64,000 nucleotides of DNA from Methylobacterium longum. GTDB taxonomy: Bacteria; Pseudomonadota; Alphaproteobacteria; Rhizobiales; Beijerinckiaceae. Numbering within the stretch: position 1 is the first letter of the stretch; every line of letters starts with the position of its first letter. Below are positions 26,036 through 37,861 of this stretch, in pieces. Below the pieces are notes generated by a model. It searched no databases. It had not been told where the DNA came from and saw nothing but the letters and a program-made list of their open reading frames with translations. Position numbers and translations under genes: made by a program. The stretch covers positions 36,084 through 100,083 of the forward strand of contig NZ_BPQS01000023.1 in assembly GCF_022179385.1 (NCBI RefSeq), written 5' to 3'.

Positions 26036-26623
26036 TTGAGACCCGCACGCCTCGCCCTGCTCGGCTTGATGCTCCTGGCCGGATCGCAACCCGTCGCGGC
26101 GCAGAGCCCGCAGGTGGACGAGCCGGCCACGACCATCGAGGCCGACGAGCCCCGCCCCGGTCCGCCCCCGCCCCTGCCGGACCTGTCGGAGCCGAACGGC
26201 CGCGCCGGCGAGGCCCTGAACGAGCCCGGCGAGCGTTCCGGCATCCCCAAGGCGCTGCGCGGGTCGGGATCGAAGGCCGGCGGGCCCGCCAACGATCTCA
26301 ACCCCGGCGGGCGCGCCGAGGCTCCGGCGCCACCCAGGGGCGAGATCGGTCAGGTCATCGCCGGTCAGGCCCTGTTCCACGGCAATTACTGCGGCAAGGG
26401 CCAGCGCGGCGAGGGACTACCCCCGACCGATGACCTGGATGCAGCCTGCATGCGCCATGATGCGTGCTACGATGCAGCCGGCTACAGCTCCTGCGCCTGC
26501 GACGCGACGCTGCGGCGCGAAGCCGCGTCGGTGGCGGACGGCACGAACGCGTCCCTCGAGGTCCGCCGCCGGGCCCTCAGCGTGATCGAGGCGGCGGCCG
26601 CGATGGCGTGCCGCGCGCCCTGA
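26036..26623 (+). CDS. Secreted phospholipase A2-like protein
   Basis: A 195-residue protein. TTG 26036 is chosen because AGGAG lies about 6 nt upstream and the sequence then begins with a clean signal peptide (RPARLALLGLMLLAGSQPVAAQ). ATG 25937 in the same frame would add 33 residues ahead of it. A Pro-rich linker (24-100) is followed by a PLA2-type core: calcium-loop-like HGNYCGKG (115-122) and the active-site helix CMRHDACYD (C138, H141, D142, C144, Y145), then further Cys. His-Asp plus the Gly-rich Ca2+ loop predict Ca2+-dependent phospholipid hydrolysis. Bacterial PLA2-like proteins are uncommon. Confidence 0.8.
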   Translation: MRPARLALLGLMLLAGSQPVAAQSPQVDEPATTIEADEPRPGPPPPLPDLSEPNGRAGEALNEPGERSGIPKALRGSGSKAGGPANDLNPGGRAEAPAPPRGEIGQVIAGQALFHGNYCGKGQRGEGLPPTDDLDAACMRHDACYDAAGYSSCACDATLRREAASVADGTNASLEVRRRALSVIEAAAAMACRAP

Positions 26624-27084
26624 TCGGTGCCGCATCGCCGCGCGAGCCCGCCCCCTGCGTCGGGCGGAGGCTCCCCGGCGAGCAGCGGGAGTCGGCCCAA
26701 CTGGCTCTTCATCATGCCGGCCAGGTTGCCGCGCCGCTCCGGAGAGATCCGAACCTGACCCGTCGGCCGCAGCGCGCGGCGCGGGGACCTTCGGGTCGGC
26801 GATCCTGGTTCCGTCGGGCAGGCGACGTCCGTCGGCGAGTTCACCTCCACGATCTCCTCTCGCCCGAAGGAACTGCAGCAGGCCGAGCTGAAACCATTGC
26901 GTACCGCGCGTGGTGATCGACCAAGACCCGGCCTGTGGTACCTCGCGCGATACGCGGGCGATGAACCGCAACTCTGACATCGAGCGCCCCGTGATCGGAT
27001 CCGCGAAGACACCGCCGGCCGGGGCCCTGCGCGACCGGCTTCCCGCCCGGTCGATGGCCGCTCCGCCGAGGGAGCGCTGATCCC
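26624..27084. other. Intergenic region, 461 bp, possible gene remnant
   Basis: No intact gene is supported. On the minus strand, ATG 26980 opens a stretch (MSELRFIARVSREVPQAGSW, then TTRGTQWFQLGLLQFLR) with lower-GC codons such as GTA, TCA and CAA than the neighbours. It then runs into Arg-rich low-complexity sequence, while another frame continues EEIVEVNSPTDVACPTEPGS. This could be a decayed, frameshifted gene or chance. Confidence 0.3.
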
Positions 27085-28269
27085 GTGATCGGTTCGCGGG
27101 GCCGCTGGCCCGTGATCTGTGCGCTGGGCGTGATGCAGATCCTCGCCTGGGGCTCCACCTACTATCTCCCCGCCGTCCTGGCGGAACCGATCGCCCGCGA
27201 TACCGGCTGGCCCCTCGCCTGGATCGTCGGTGGCCTGTCGGTCGGGCTGTTGGTCGCGGCCCTCGCCTCGCCCCGCGTCGGGGCCGTGATCCAGGCGCGC
27301 GGCGGCCGGCCGGTCCTGGCGCTCGCGGCCCTTGTCCTGGCGGCGGGCCTGACGATCCTAGGCCTCGCGCCGAGCCTGCCGGTCTTCCTGGCCGGATGGG
27401 TGCTGCTCGGCTTCGGCATGGGCTGCGGCCTGTACGATCCCGCCTACGCCACCTTGGGACGCCTCTACGGCGCGAACGCGCGCTCCGCGATCACGCACCT
27501 GACCCTGCTGGGCGGTTTTGCCAGCACCGTCTGCTGGCCGCTCTCGGCCTTTCTCGCGGCGCAGGTCGGGTGGCGGGGAGCCTGCTTCGCCTATGCCGGC
27601 CTGCACCTCGCGGTGACGCTGCCCCTCGTCCTCGCCTTCATCCCGCCGGCTCCCGGAACGGCGGCGACTGCGCGCAGCGGGGTGCAGGCCGCGCCCAGCC
27701 TGGAGCCGGGGCAGCGCCGGGCTGTCCTCCTGATGATGGGTGTGCTGGTCCTCGGTGGAGCCATCATGGCCTTGGTATCGGTCCACCTGATCACCCTGCT
27801 CCAGGCCCGGGGCGTCGCGCTTGAGGCGGCCGTGACTTATGGCGGCCTGATCGGGCCGTCCCAGGTGGCCGCGCGCCTGATCGAGATCGCCGGCCGGGGC
27901 CGGTATCATCCCCTCTGGACGCTGACGGCCGCCTTCACCCTCGTGGGGCTCGGCCTGTCGCTACTGGCGGCGCACTGGTCGGACATCGCCCTAGCCCTGA
28001 TTCTCTACGGCGCCGGGAATGGGGTCTACTCGATCGCCCGCGGGACCGTGCCCCTGGCCCTGTTCGGACCGGATCACTATGCCGGCCTCGTCGGCCGACT
28101 GGCCCGCCCCGGTCTGGTGGCCCAGGCCGCGGCGCCGCCGCTCGGGGCTGTCCTGTTCTCCCGTCTCGGGGCGGACGGCCTCTGGGCGGCGCTGGCCCTC
28201 ATGGCCCTCGCCAATCTCGGCCTGATCGCGGGCCTGTGGTGGCAGAAGGGCCGCCTCCGGAGCGGGTGA
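27085..28269 (+). CDS. Major facilitator superfamily transporter
   Basis: A 394-residue MFS permease from GTG 27085. Twelve hydrophobic segments are visible, split by a loop at about 195-210 (GTAATARSGVQAAPSLEPGQRR). The N-half shows GVMQILAWGSTYYLPAVLAEPIARDTGW, seen in MFS proteins of unknown substrate, and the GRPVLALAALVLAAG segment after helix 2 stands for motif A. Inner-membrane location is certain; substrate and direction are not. It ends 75 bp before pepN on the same strand. Confidence 0.9.
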   Translation: MIGSRGRWPVICALGVMQILAWGSTYYLPAVLAEPIARDTGWPLAWIVGGLSVGLLVAALASPRVGAVIQARGGRPVLALAALVLAAGLTILGLAPSLPVFLAGWVLLGFGMGCGLYDPAYATLGRLYGANARSAITHLTLLGGFASTVCWPLSAFLAAQVGWRGACFAYAGLHLAVTLPLVLAFIPPAPGTAATARSGVQAAPSLEPGQRRAVLLMMGVLVLGGAIMALVSVHLITLLQARGVALEAAVTYGGLIGPSQVAARLIEIAGRGRYHPLWTLTAAFTLVGLGLSLLAAHWSDIALALILYGAGNGVYSIARGTVPLALFGPDHYAGLVGRLARPGLVAQAAAPPLGAVLFSRLGADGLWAALALMALANLGLIAGLWWQKGRLRSG

Positions 28270-28344
28270 GGGGCGACAACCGCGTTGCGTCCGCCCCGGC
28301 GAGGGACCAGAACGGGCGCCACCCGTACCCGGAATGAGGGCCGC

Positions 28345-30966
28345 ATGCGCACCGAGACGCCGCCGCTGATCCGCCTCGAGGAATACCGCCCGAGCGACTA
28401 CCTGATCGACCGCGTCGACCTCGACATCCGCCTCGATCCGCACGCAACCCGCATCGACGCGACGCTGGCCCTGTATCCGAATCCGGCGGGCGAAGCGGGA
28501 GCACCTCTAAACCTCGACGGCGACGACCTGCGGCTGGTCTCCATCGCGCTGGACGGCGCGCCGCTCGCGCAGGACGGCTACACGGTGACACCCGCGGGGC
28601 TGAGCCTGATCGCCCCGCCCCGGCGCCCGTTCACCCTGCGCCTCGTGACCGAGGTCGATCCCACCGCCAACACCAAGCTCATGGGCCTCTACCGCTCCAG
28701 CGGGGTCTACTGCACGCAGTGCGAGGCCGACGGCTTCCGCCGCATCACCTACTTCCTCGACCGTCCCGACGTCATGGCGGTCTACACCACCCGCCTGGAG
28801 GCGGATCGGGATCAGGCTCCGGTGCTGCTCGGCAACGGCAACCTGATCGAAGCCGGCGAGGCCGGGGCCGGCCGGCACTTCGCCGTCTGGCACGATCCGC
28901 ACCCGAAGCCCGCCTACCTGTTCGCCCTGGTCGGCGGCCGGCTCGGCAAGGTGGAGACCCGCTTCACCACGATGGAGGGGCGTGCCATCACCTGCGCGGT
29001 CTACGTCGAGCCCGGGAAGGAGGATCGCGCCGGTTACGCCCTCGATGCGGTGATCCGCTCCATGGCCTGGGACGAAACTGCGTTCGGGCGGCCCTACGAC
29101 CTCGACGTGTTCAACGTCGTGGCGGTGTCCGACTTCAACATGGGCGCCATGGAGAACAAGGGCCTCAATATCTTCAACGATAAATATGTGTTGGCGAGCC
29201 CAGAGACCGCCACCGACGGAGATTACGCCGCCATCGAGGCGATCATCGCGCACGAGTATTTCCACAACTGGTCGGGCAACCGCGTCACCTGCCGCGACTG
29301 GTTCCAGCTCTGCCTGAAGGAGGGTCTGACGGTCTTCCGCGACCAGGAATTCTCCTCCGACATGCGATCCAGACCGGTGCACCGGATCGCCGAGGTGCGG
29401 TCCCTGCGGGCGCGGCAGTTCCCCGAGGATGCCGGGCCGCTGCGTCATCCGGTGCGCCCGCGGGTCTACGCGGAGATCAACAACTTCTACACGGCCACCG
29501 TCTACGACAAGGGCGCCGAGATCGTCCGGATGCTGCGCACGCTGATCGGCCCACAAGCCTTCCGGGCCGGCATGGACCGCTACTTCGCCGACAATGACGG
29601 CCGGGCCGCCACGGTCGAGGATTTCCTGGCCGCTTTCGCGGCCGTGACGGGCGGCGACCTCGACGCCTTCGCGCGCTGGTACGAGCGCCCCGGCACGCCC
29701 CGCCTCACCGTCAGCGGCGCGTACGAGCCCGGTGCGGCCCGCTGCACCCTTCGTCTGGCGCAGAGCCAGCCCGGCGCGGGAGGGCAGGACGGACCGCCCC
29801 TGGTGATCCCCGTGGCGCTCGGGCTCGTCGGCGCGTCCGGACCGCTGACCGGCGTGACCTGCCCCGCCCTGCGGGACGGCGTCTTCGTCCTCGATCGCCC
29901 CGAGGCCGAAATCATCTTCGACGGCGTCGCCGAGGAGCCGGTCCCCTCGGTGCTGCGGGATTTCTCGGCGCCGGTACGGCTTGAACTCGCCCTGACCGAC
30001 GCGCAGCGCATGCGCCTGCTCGCCCATGACAGCGACCCCTTCAACCGCTGGCAGGCGGCGCAGGACGTGGCCCTGCGGCTGATCCTCGATCCGGATGCCG
30101 ACCGGACCGAAGCGTTCGCGCAGGCCCTGGGCCGCTTCCTCGACGCCGAGGCCCTGGCCGATCCCGCCTTCGCGGCCCTGGTCCTCGCCCTGCCGAGCGA
30201 GGGGGAGGCCGCCGACGCCGTGCCGAGCGGCGTCGACCCCGACGCGATCCACCGGGCCCGGTTCGCGCTGCGGGCGCATCTCGGGACCGCGCTCCGACCG
30301 CGCCTCGAACGGCTCGATGCCGCGCTCGCTCCCCTCGATAATGTGCCCTACAGCCCCGACGCGTCTGCGGCCGGCCGCCGGTCCCTCCGCAACGCGGCCC
30401 TCGACCTGATCGCGGCGGGCGATCCCGAGACCGGTGCGCGGCGGGCGGCGGAGCGCCTGGGCAGCGCCAGCAACATGACCGACCGCCTCGCCGCCCTCGC
30501 CACCTTGGCGCTGATCCCGGGCGACGCGCGGGAGACAGCGCTGACGGAGTTCGCCGAACGCTACGCCGGCGAGCCCCTCGTCCTCGACAAGTGGTTCGCC
30601 ATCCAGGCCCAGATCCCGGAACCCGGCACGCTGGAGCGGATCGTCCGCCTGCAGGGCCACCCCGCCTTTACGATGACCAATCCGAATCGGGTGCGGGCTC
30701 TGATCGGGAGCTTCGCCTTCGGCAATCCGACGCAGTTCGCGCGCGCCGACGGGGCCGGTTTTGCCCGCGTGGCCGAGACCGTCGCTGCCCTTGATTCGAC
30801 CAACCCGCAGGTTGCCGCGCGGATGCTGACGGCCTTCGGATCCTGGCGCCGCCTGGAAAATTCCCGGGCCGCCAAGGCTTTAGAAATCCTTAATTGGATC
30901 AAGGCGATCCCGGGCCTTTCACGGGATACGGCCGACATCCTGGCGCGCACTCGGGGAGACGGCTAA
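28345..30966 (+). CDS. pepN: Aminopeptidase N (M1 family)
   Basis: A zinc metallo-aminopeptidase of 873 residues, the usual PepN length; start ATG 28345 after GAGGG. The exopeptidase motif GAMEN is at 267-271. The zinc site is H303-E304-Y-F-H307 with the third ligand E326, that is HExxH-x18-E. The substrate-anchoring YRSSGVYCTQCEADGFRRITYFLDRPDVM block is intact. The C-terminal half is the M1 helical domain. It removes N-terminal residues from peptides in the cytoplasm. The sensor kinase gene follows 178 bp downstream. Confidence 0.97.
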   Translation: MRTETPPLIRLEEYRPSDYLIDRVDLDIRLDPHATRIDATLALYPNPAGEAGAPLNLDGDDLRLVSIALDGAPLAQDGYTVTPAGLSLIAPPRRPFTLRLVTEVDPTANTKLMGLYRSSGVYCTQCEADGFRRITYFLDRPDVMAVYTTRLEADRDQAPVLLGNGNLIEAGEAGAGRHFAVWHDPHPKPAYLFALVGGRLGKVETRFTTMEGRAITCAVYVEPGKEDRAGYALDAVIRSMAWDETAFGRPYDLDVFNVVAVSDFNMGAMENKGLNIFNDKYVLASPETATDGDYAAIEAIIAHEYFHNWSGNRVTCRDWFQLCLKEGLTVFRDQEFSSDMRSRPVHRIAEVRSLRARQFPEDAGPLRHPVRPRVYAEINNFYTATVYDKGAEIVRMLRTLIGPQAFRAGMDRYFADNDGRAATVEDFLAAFAAVTGGDLDAFARWYERPGTPRLTVSGAYEPGAARCTLRLAQSQPGAGGQDGPPLVIPVALGLVGASGPLTGVTCPALRDGVFVLDRPEAEIIFDGVAEEPVPSVLRDFSAPVRLELALTDAQRMRLLAHDSDPFNRWQAAQDVALRLILDPDADRTEAFAQALGRFLDAEALADPAFAALVLALPSEGEAADAVPSGVDPDAIHRARFALRAHLGTALRPRLERLDAALAPLDNVPYSPDASAAGRRSLRNAALDLIAAGDPETGARRAAERLGSASNMTDRLAALATLALIPGDARETALTEFAERYAGEPLVLDKWFAIQAQIPEPGTLERIVRLQGHPAFTMTNPNRVRALIGSFAFGNPTQFARADGAGFARVAETVAALDSTNPQVAARMLTAFGSWRRLENSRAAKALEILNWIKAIPGLSRDTADILARTRGDG

Positions 30967-31144
30967 GCATCTGACGGCGCGAGGGAAATTGATTCTCGAG
31001 CGCCGCTGCAACACCGGTCGTTCGTCAATCCCGTATGGTAAAAAACCCGTGGACAAACGCCCCCCTGGGGTGGTTGTATTCAATGAGATTCGGGGGCCGG
31101 ACGGGCCCCGATCGGATCACAGTTCCCACGGGTGAGGTTCGGCC

Positions 31145-33490
<2,346 letters not shown>

Positions 33491-33600
33491 CGTCCAGGAC
33501 CGAGGAAGGTCGCAGCGATGCGTCGGGCGTGGCCTGACGGTGCCGTGGCGGCGCTCCGTTCCGCGGCGTTGTTTCAAGATCGGCGAGGCTGCGGTCGCCC

Positions 33601-33855
33601 CTAGGAACGCGGTTCGAGCCCGCCGAGGCGGGCGGCGCGTCCCTGCTCCGCGTGCCAGCGGGCATCCGCGACGGCTCGGGCGAGGGATCGGATGCGCCAG
33701 CGCCGGTACAGCGTGACGAGCGGGTTGCCCCCGAGACCCGCCTGATGCCGGTGCAGCCGCCGCAGCAGGTCGGGCAGCTGCGAGGCGGCCGCTTCGCCGG
33801 TGGCGATCTCAATGGCCCGCAGTTCGGCCCGGAATCCCGCCTTCCAGTCGTCCAT
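33601..33855 (-). CDS. Small soluble helical protein, unknown
   Basis: An 84-residue frame from ATG 33855 (MDDWKAGFRAELRAIEIATG). It is mostly alpha-helical with many Arg residues, including RRLHRHQAG and RRWRIRSLARAVADARWHAEQGRAARLGG. No signal or membrane segment. Codon use is normal for the genome. No family recognised and no partner gene evident. Confidence 0.5.
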   Translation of the reverse strand: MDDWKAGFRAELRAIEIATGEAAASQLPDLLRRLHRHQAGLGGNPLVTLYRRWRIRSLARAVADARWHAEQGRAARLGGLEPRS

Positions 33856-34015
33856 GGCGCGCCTCCGCGATGAGGGTCCGGCAACCCGCGCGACTTCCGG
33901 CCGGTCGCGCGGCGCTGCCCCGCGGCATGAATGCGCGCCCGGACAACCGCCCCGCCGAGGCCGGGTTGCTCCGGAGACGATCCGGTCCGCGGATCAGCCC
34001 CGGAGATTACGACCG

Positions 34016-34300
34016 ATGACATCCACGGCAAGCCTCCGCTTCATTCTCGTGGTCCTGCTCGGCCTCGCCGCCGCGCCGGCCGTCGCGCAGAGCACCGGCT
34101 ACGTGACCGGCTTCCCCGGCAAGGACCCGGCGGGCGACGAGGAGATCGGCTGGGGACCGGCCTACCGCCCGGAGACCAGCTTCGCCCAGCCCGGCACACC
34201 CCCCACCCCCGGCGAGATCGCCGGCCGTGCCTACCGCGCCCGGACCGGCCGCGGCGTCTACGATCAGGTCGAGGCGCCTGCCGGATCTCGGGGCCGCTGA
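34016..34300 (+). CDS. Small exported protein, unknown
   Basis: A 94-residue protein from ATG 34016. The signal peptide (MTSTASLRFILVVLLGLAAAPAVAQ) is clear, with cleavage after AVAQ or VAQS. The mature 70 residues are Gly/Pro-rich and polar: TGYVTGFPGKDPAGDEEIGW, then PGEIAGRAYRARTGRGVYDQ. No Cys. The family is unknown. It converges on the acetyltransferase gene. Confidence 0.6.
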   Translation: MTSTASLRFILVVLLGLAAAPAVAQSTGYVTGFPGKDPAGDEEIGWGPAYRPETSFAQPGTPPTPGEIAGRAYRARTGRGVYDQVEAPAGSRGR

Positions 34301-34398
34301 GGGCCGGGCCGGATCGTCCGGGCCGACCCTGGCGAGCCCGGCTTCCGCGCCGCCGTCGTCCGGCGCGGGGTCGCGACGCCATCGATCCGCGATCGAGG

Positions 34399-35541
34399 CT
34401 AGCGGCGCCGCAGCACCTGCTTGGCGGCGGCACGCGCCCGCCGCTCGAACCGGGCGAGCCCGAGGCGCCGCTCCAGGGTCAGCGCATGGCGACCGGGGGG
34501 CACGGCGACGAGTTCGGCGATCGGCGTGCGGTCGCGATAGAGGCTTTCGAGGGCCGAGCCTTCGAGCGTCGCCGAATCCAGGCGGTCGGTGAAGGCGGTC
34601 TCGTGACAGGTCCGCACGATCTCCGCCTCCAGCAGCAGGCCGGGCGCGTGGCTGCGCAGGTCCTCGTCGTAGGCGGTCTTGAGCAGCGTCGCGGTACCGC
34701 CGCCGACGAGGGCGAGGCTGATCGCGATCGGCCGGCCGTCCAGGGTCAGCGCATCGGCGCGGGCGCGGACCGGGCCCGGAGTGTCCGCGAACAGGGTGCG
34801 GGCGAGCGCGGCGGTCTCCGGGCGGCAGGCCATCGCGGAGCCGGCCGCGCCCTTCCAGCCGGCGCGTTCGAGGTCGAGGTACGCGGCCGCGAGGCCGGCG
34901 AGATCGGCGCCCCCGGTCGCGCAGGCATGGGCGACCGCGCCGGCCTCCCCGAGCCGGCGTGCGCGGCGGCGCAGATCCTTGAACCGCGACCGATTCGGAT
35001 GACCCGCCAGGAAGGCATCGTGATCGGGGCGGCGATCCATGACCGGGCGCTCGAACGCCGCCACCGTCCCGATCGCCCACCCGCGCGCGCGCATGGCGGC
35101 GAGGATCTCGGGGACGGCACCGTCCCGGGTCGGCAGGAGCGGCCAGCGCCAGGGCCGGCCGTCCGAGGCGGCCTCGAGCCCGTCGACGAGGGCCGCCGCG
35201 TCGCGGTCGAGACCCGGCCCATCAGCGACCAGGGGCGCGGACGCCGTCATGAACGGAGACAGGAAGGGCCGCGCGACGCGCCCGCCGAGGCCGGTGAGGT
35301 CGTGGGACAGGGTGTAGGGCAGGAGCGCGGTCAACCGTTCCCCGCGGCGGACCGTCACGAAGCGCACGGCCTCCGGTAGAAGCCCCGCCACGCGGTGCGC
35401 CTCCATCACGGATCGGGAGAAGTGCGGCTGCGGGGCCGCACTGGCGACGAACAGCGCGTCCCAGGCCGCCGGGTCCGGCGCGTCGCCGAGGGCGAAGGCC
35501 GCATCGGACGTGGGGTGGATCGCCGCCAGGATCGGGTTCAT
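34399..35541 (-). CDS. CelD/BcsL-like GNAT acetyltransferase
   Basis: A 380-residue cytoplasmic protein of the FemAB/CelD-like GNAT group found in polysaccharide clusters. An N-terminal half (LPYTLSHDLTGLGGRVARPFLSPFMTASAPLV) leads to NRSRFKDLRRRARRLGEAG and a C-terminal GNAT-like half with LTLDGRPIAISLALVGGGTATLLKTAYDEDLRSHAPGLLLEAEIV. The last motif (KxAYDExxxxxSPGxLL) is the group's hallmark. The start codon overlaps the flippase stop as ATGA (35538-35541), so translation is coupled. Likely acylates a cell-surface glycan precursor; the target is not known. Confidence 0.82.
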   Translation of the reverse strand: MNPILAAIHPTSDAAFALGDAPDPAAWDALFVASAAPQPHFSRSVMEAHRVAGLLPEAVRFVTVRRGERLTALLPYTLSHDLTGLGGRVARPFLSPFMTASAPLVADGPGLDRDAAALVDGLEAASDGRPWRWPLLPTRDGAVPEILAAMRARGWAIGTVAAFERPVMDRRPDHDAFLAGHPNRSRFKDLRRRARRLGEAGAVAHACATGGADLAGLAAAYLDLERAGWKGAAGSAMACRPETAALARTLFADTPGPVRARADALTLDGRPIAISLALVGGGTATLLKTAYDEDLRSHAPGLLLEAEIVRTCHETAFTDRLDSATLEGSALESLYRDRTPIAELVAVPPGRHALTLERRLGLARFERRARAAAKQVLRRR

Positions 35542-36878
35542 CGGGCTGCTCCCGCGGACCAGACGGGCGTCGGCAAACCGTGGACGCGCCCCGCGACGCG
35601 GGCCAGGAGCGCGGCCCGACCGACCGTCGCGAGCGCCACCCCCAGGGCCGCTCCGAGCGGGCCGAAGGCGGGGATCAGGGCGACGCACAGGCCCGCGGCG
35701 GCGACGAGCGACGCGGCGGTGATTCCGGCACAGAGGCGCTCGCCGCCGAGCATCGTCAGGAGATCCTCGCCCGGCCCGAACAGGCTGGCCGCGACGCTGC
35801 CGGCCACGAGGACGCACAGGATCGGCACGCTCGCCCCGAGGCCGGGGCCGAACATGCCCAGGAGCAGCGGACTCGCGGCCAGGATCGCGCCGCCCACCGC
35901 CACGGTGGCGGCCGCGGTCGTCCGGCCCTGGCGCCGAACCAGCTCGGCCAGGAGGAATCGGTTGGCCTGCGCCTGGGCCGCACTGTAGCGCTGCAGGGTC
36001 GCGGCGCTGACGGCGAAGTGGACGAACACGACGAATTGCTGGATCCGCGTCGCCGCGAAGTAGATCCCGACCTCGGCGGGGCTCACCAGGGCACCCAGCA
36101 CGATCACGTCCACGAAGGTGAAGCCGGCATTGGCCAGGTCGATGGCGGCGATGGGCAGGCTGGTGCCGAGCCAGAACCGCCAGCGGTAGCGGTTCGGACC
36201 CCGCGGCATCGTCCTGCGGAGCCGTACGGCGAGCAGCGCCGCCTGCAGGGTCGTCGCGGCGGCGGCGGCGGCCAGCATACAGGCCATCGCGACCTCGGCG
36301 TGCGGCGGGGCCCCGAGCAGGACGGCCGCGACCATGCAGCCCATCATCAGCGTCTGGCGCAGGAGGTAGGGCGGCGCGATGGCGAGCCCGACCCAGTTCT
36401 GGCTCCGCGCCACGCCTTCGAGGAAATCCTGAAGCGCGAAGAGCGGCATCACGCAGATGGCGACCGCGATCGGCGCCCGGTAGGCCGGGGCGAACAGGTC
36501 CGGCTCCAGGGCGAGCAGGGCCGCGCCGAGACCCGCGACGGCGAGCGCCGCTCCGCCAGTCATCAGGGCGCCGGCGCGGATGTAGCCGCGCGCGAGGTCC
36601 AGATCGCCCTGCGCCTGATCGCCCGGTACGAACCGGCAGGCGCCCTGCGACAATCCGAGGGTGACGGTATGGCCGAGCATCGCGGTCCAGACCCAGACCG
36701 ACGCGAAGATCCCGTAGGCCTCCCAGCCCATCAGCCGCGCCGCCAGGACCTGCGACCCGTACGCGAAGCCCGCCGAGCTGACGCGGATGGCGAAGACCGT
36801 GAGCGCCGCCCGCTGCGGTCCGCTGCGCAGGGTCCGCAGGCGTCTGAGCGCGGAGACCGGGAGAGCCGTAGCTGACAC
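35538..36878 (-). CDS. Wzx-like polysaccharide flippase
   Basis: A 446-residue integral membrane protein of the MATE/Wzx fold. Start GTG 36878 with GGAG about 8 nt before it. About twelve hydrophobic segments can be traced, with VLAARLMGWEAYGIFASVWVW and VDVIVLGALVSPAEVGIYFAATRI as typical Wzx blocks. It would flip undecaprenyl-linked oligosaccharides across the inner membrane. Context supports this: an acetyltransferase is coupled downstream, and the dTDP-rhamnose genes and an OpgC-like protein lie upstream within 6 kb. Confidence 0.85.
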   Translation of the reverse strand: MSATALPVSALRRLRTLRSGPQRAALTVFAIRVSSAGFAYGSQVLAARLMGWEAYGIFASVWVWTAMLGHTVTLGLSQGACRFVPGDQAQGDLDLARGYIRAGALMTGGAALAVAGLGAALLALEPDLFAPAYRAPIAVAICVMPLFALQDFLEGVARSQNWVGLAIAPPYLLRQTLMMGCMVAAVLLGAPPHAEVAMACMLAAAAAATTLQAALLAVRLRRTMPRGPNRYRWRFWLGTSLPIAAIDLANAGFTFVDVIVLGALVSPAEVGIYFAATRIQQFVVFVHFAVSAATLQRYSAAQAQANRFLLAELVRRQGRTTAAATVAVGGAILAASPLLLGMFGPGLGASVPILCVLVAGSVAASLFGPGEDLLTMLGGERLCAGITAASLVAAAGLCVALIPAFGPLGAALGVALATVGRAALLARVAGRVHGLPTPVWSAGAAR

Positions 36879-36934
36879 AACGCACTCCGCGCCGGACCCA
36901 TGGGCGGCGGAAGGCCGGCCTTTGGCCGCCCGGT

Positions 36935-37861
36935 CTAGCCCGGGGCGCGTTGCGACCCGGTTAAGGGCTGGGTGGCGGGGTCGGCCTTCGGCTCCCGGGG
37001 CGCTTCGGTCCGCGTCAGCGAGGTCGCGATCGTCAGCGCCACGTGCTCGGCCATGCAGCGCAGGCCGAGATCGTTGAGGCGGAACTGGCGCCCGAGCATG
37101 TGCCCCTCGCCCCGGTCGCTGCGCCTCGACAGGTAATGCAGAGCCTCGTAGCGACGCACCAGCGGCACCTGCTGCTGGGTCGCCACGACGCGGACCGCGT
37201 CGACGATCCGGTTGTAGTCCACGTCTGCCGCCATGCTGGCGGTGTAGATCGGATCGACCAGCACCACGTCGATGCCGTGCGAACGGATCCACGCGACGGC
37301 CTCGCCGAGGGCATTCTCGAACGCCTCGGCGTCCACGCGGGCAATGGCGTCGTGGGTCCCGACCTGCCACACCACCAGATCGGGCTCGGCCTCGGCCACC
37401 ATCGTGCGCAGGCGCTCGGCGGCGCCGGAGGCGACCTCGCCGGGTAGGCCGCGGTGGTCGATCACCACGTCGACCTTCGGCAGCGCGTGTTCCAGGGCTG
37501 CTTCGAGCTTGGCCGGGTAGGAGGCCGAGGCACCCGGCGCCGCGCTGCCGCCGATCGCCAGCAGCTTGATCGGGCGGTTCTCGGCGAGGGCCGCCTTGAG
37601 GGCGCCGAGCTGGGCCGCCGTGTAGAGCTGGGCGCCCGGGACCCGGCATTCCAGCGACAGGCTGGCCTCGCCGAGGCCGGGATCGGCGGGCTGTTCGGCC
37701 GCCGCCGGCAGTGCCAGAACCGCCGGAAGCACGGCCGCGAGGAGCCGCCACGCCCGGGTTCGGGGGACGACGGAGCCGGCGCGGGGCGGCACAGACCGGC
37801 GCACGGAACTCACGCGCGGGGTCTCGATGACCTGCTGCGGCTGCGCCATTCGACGAACCAT
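36935..37861 (-). CDS. SGNH-hydrolase-fold exported protein, active site altered
   Basis: A 308-residue protein with an N-terminal signal or anchor (AWRLLAAVLPAVLALPAAA, about 37-55). The SGNH block I reads AIGGSAAPGASASYP, with GGS replacing GDS, so the nucleophile Ser is kept. Block III-like WQVGTHDAI is present. The block that should carry the catalytic Asp and His (DxLHxND in relatives) reads RQFRLND, so both appear to be lost. It overlaps the start of the OpgC-like gene by up to 52 nt (methionine 5 is an alternative start). Possibly a binding rather than hydrolytic protein; an error in my alignment is possible. Confidence 0.75.
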   Translation of the reverse strand: MVRRMAQPQQVIETPRVSSVRRSVPPRAGSVVPRTRAWRLLAAVLPAVLALPAAAEQPADPGLGEASLSLECRVPGAQLYTAAQLGALKAALAENRPIKLLAIGGSAAPGASASYPAKLEAALEHALPKVDVVIDHRGLPGEVASGAAERLRTMVAEAEPDLVVWQVGTHDAIARVDAEAFENALGEAVAWIRSHGIDVVLVDPIYTASMAADVDYNRIVDAVRVVATQQQVPLVRRYEALHYLSRRSDRGEGHMLGRQFRLNDLGLRCMAEHVALTIATSLTRTEAPREPKADPATQPLTGSQRAPG

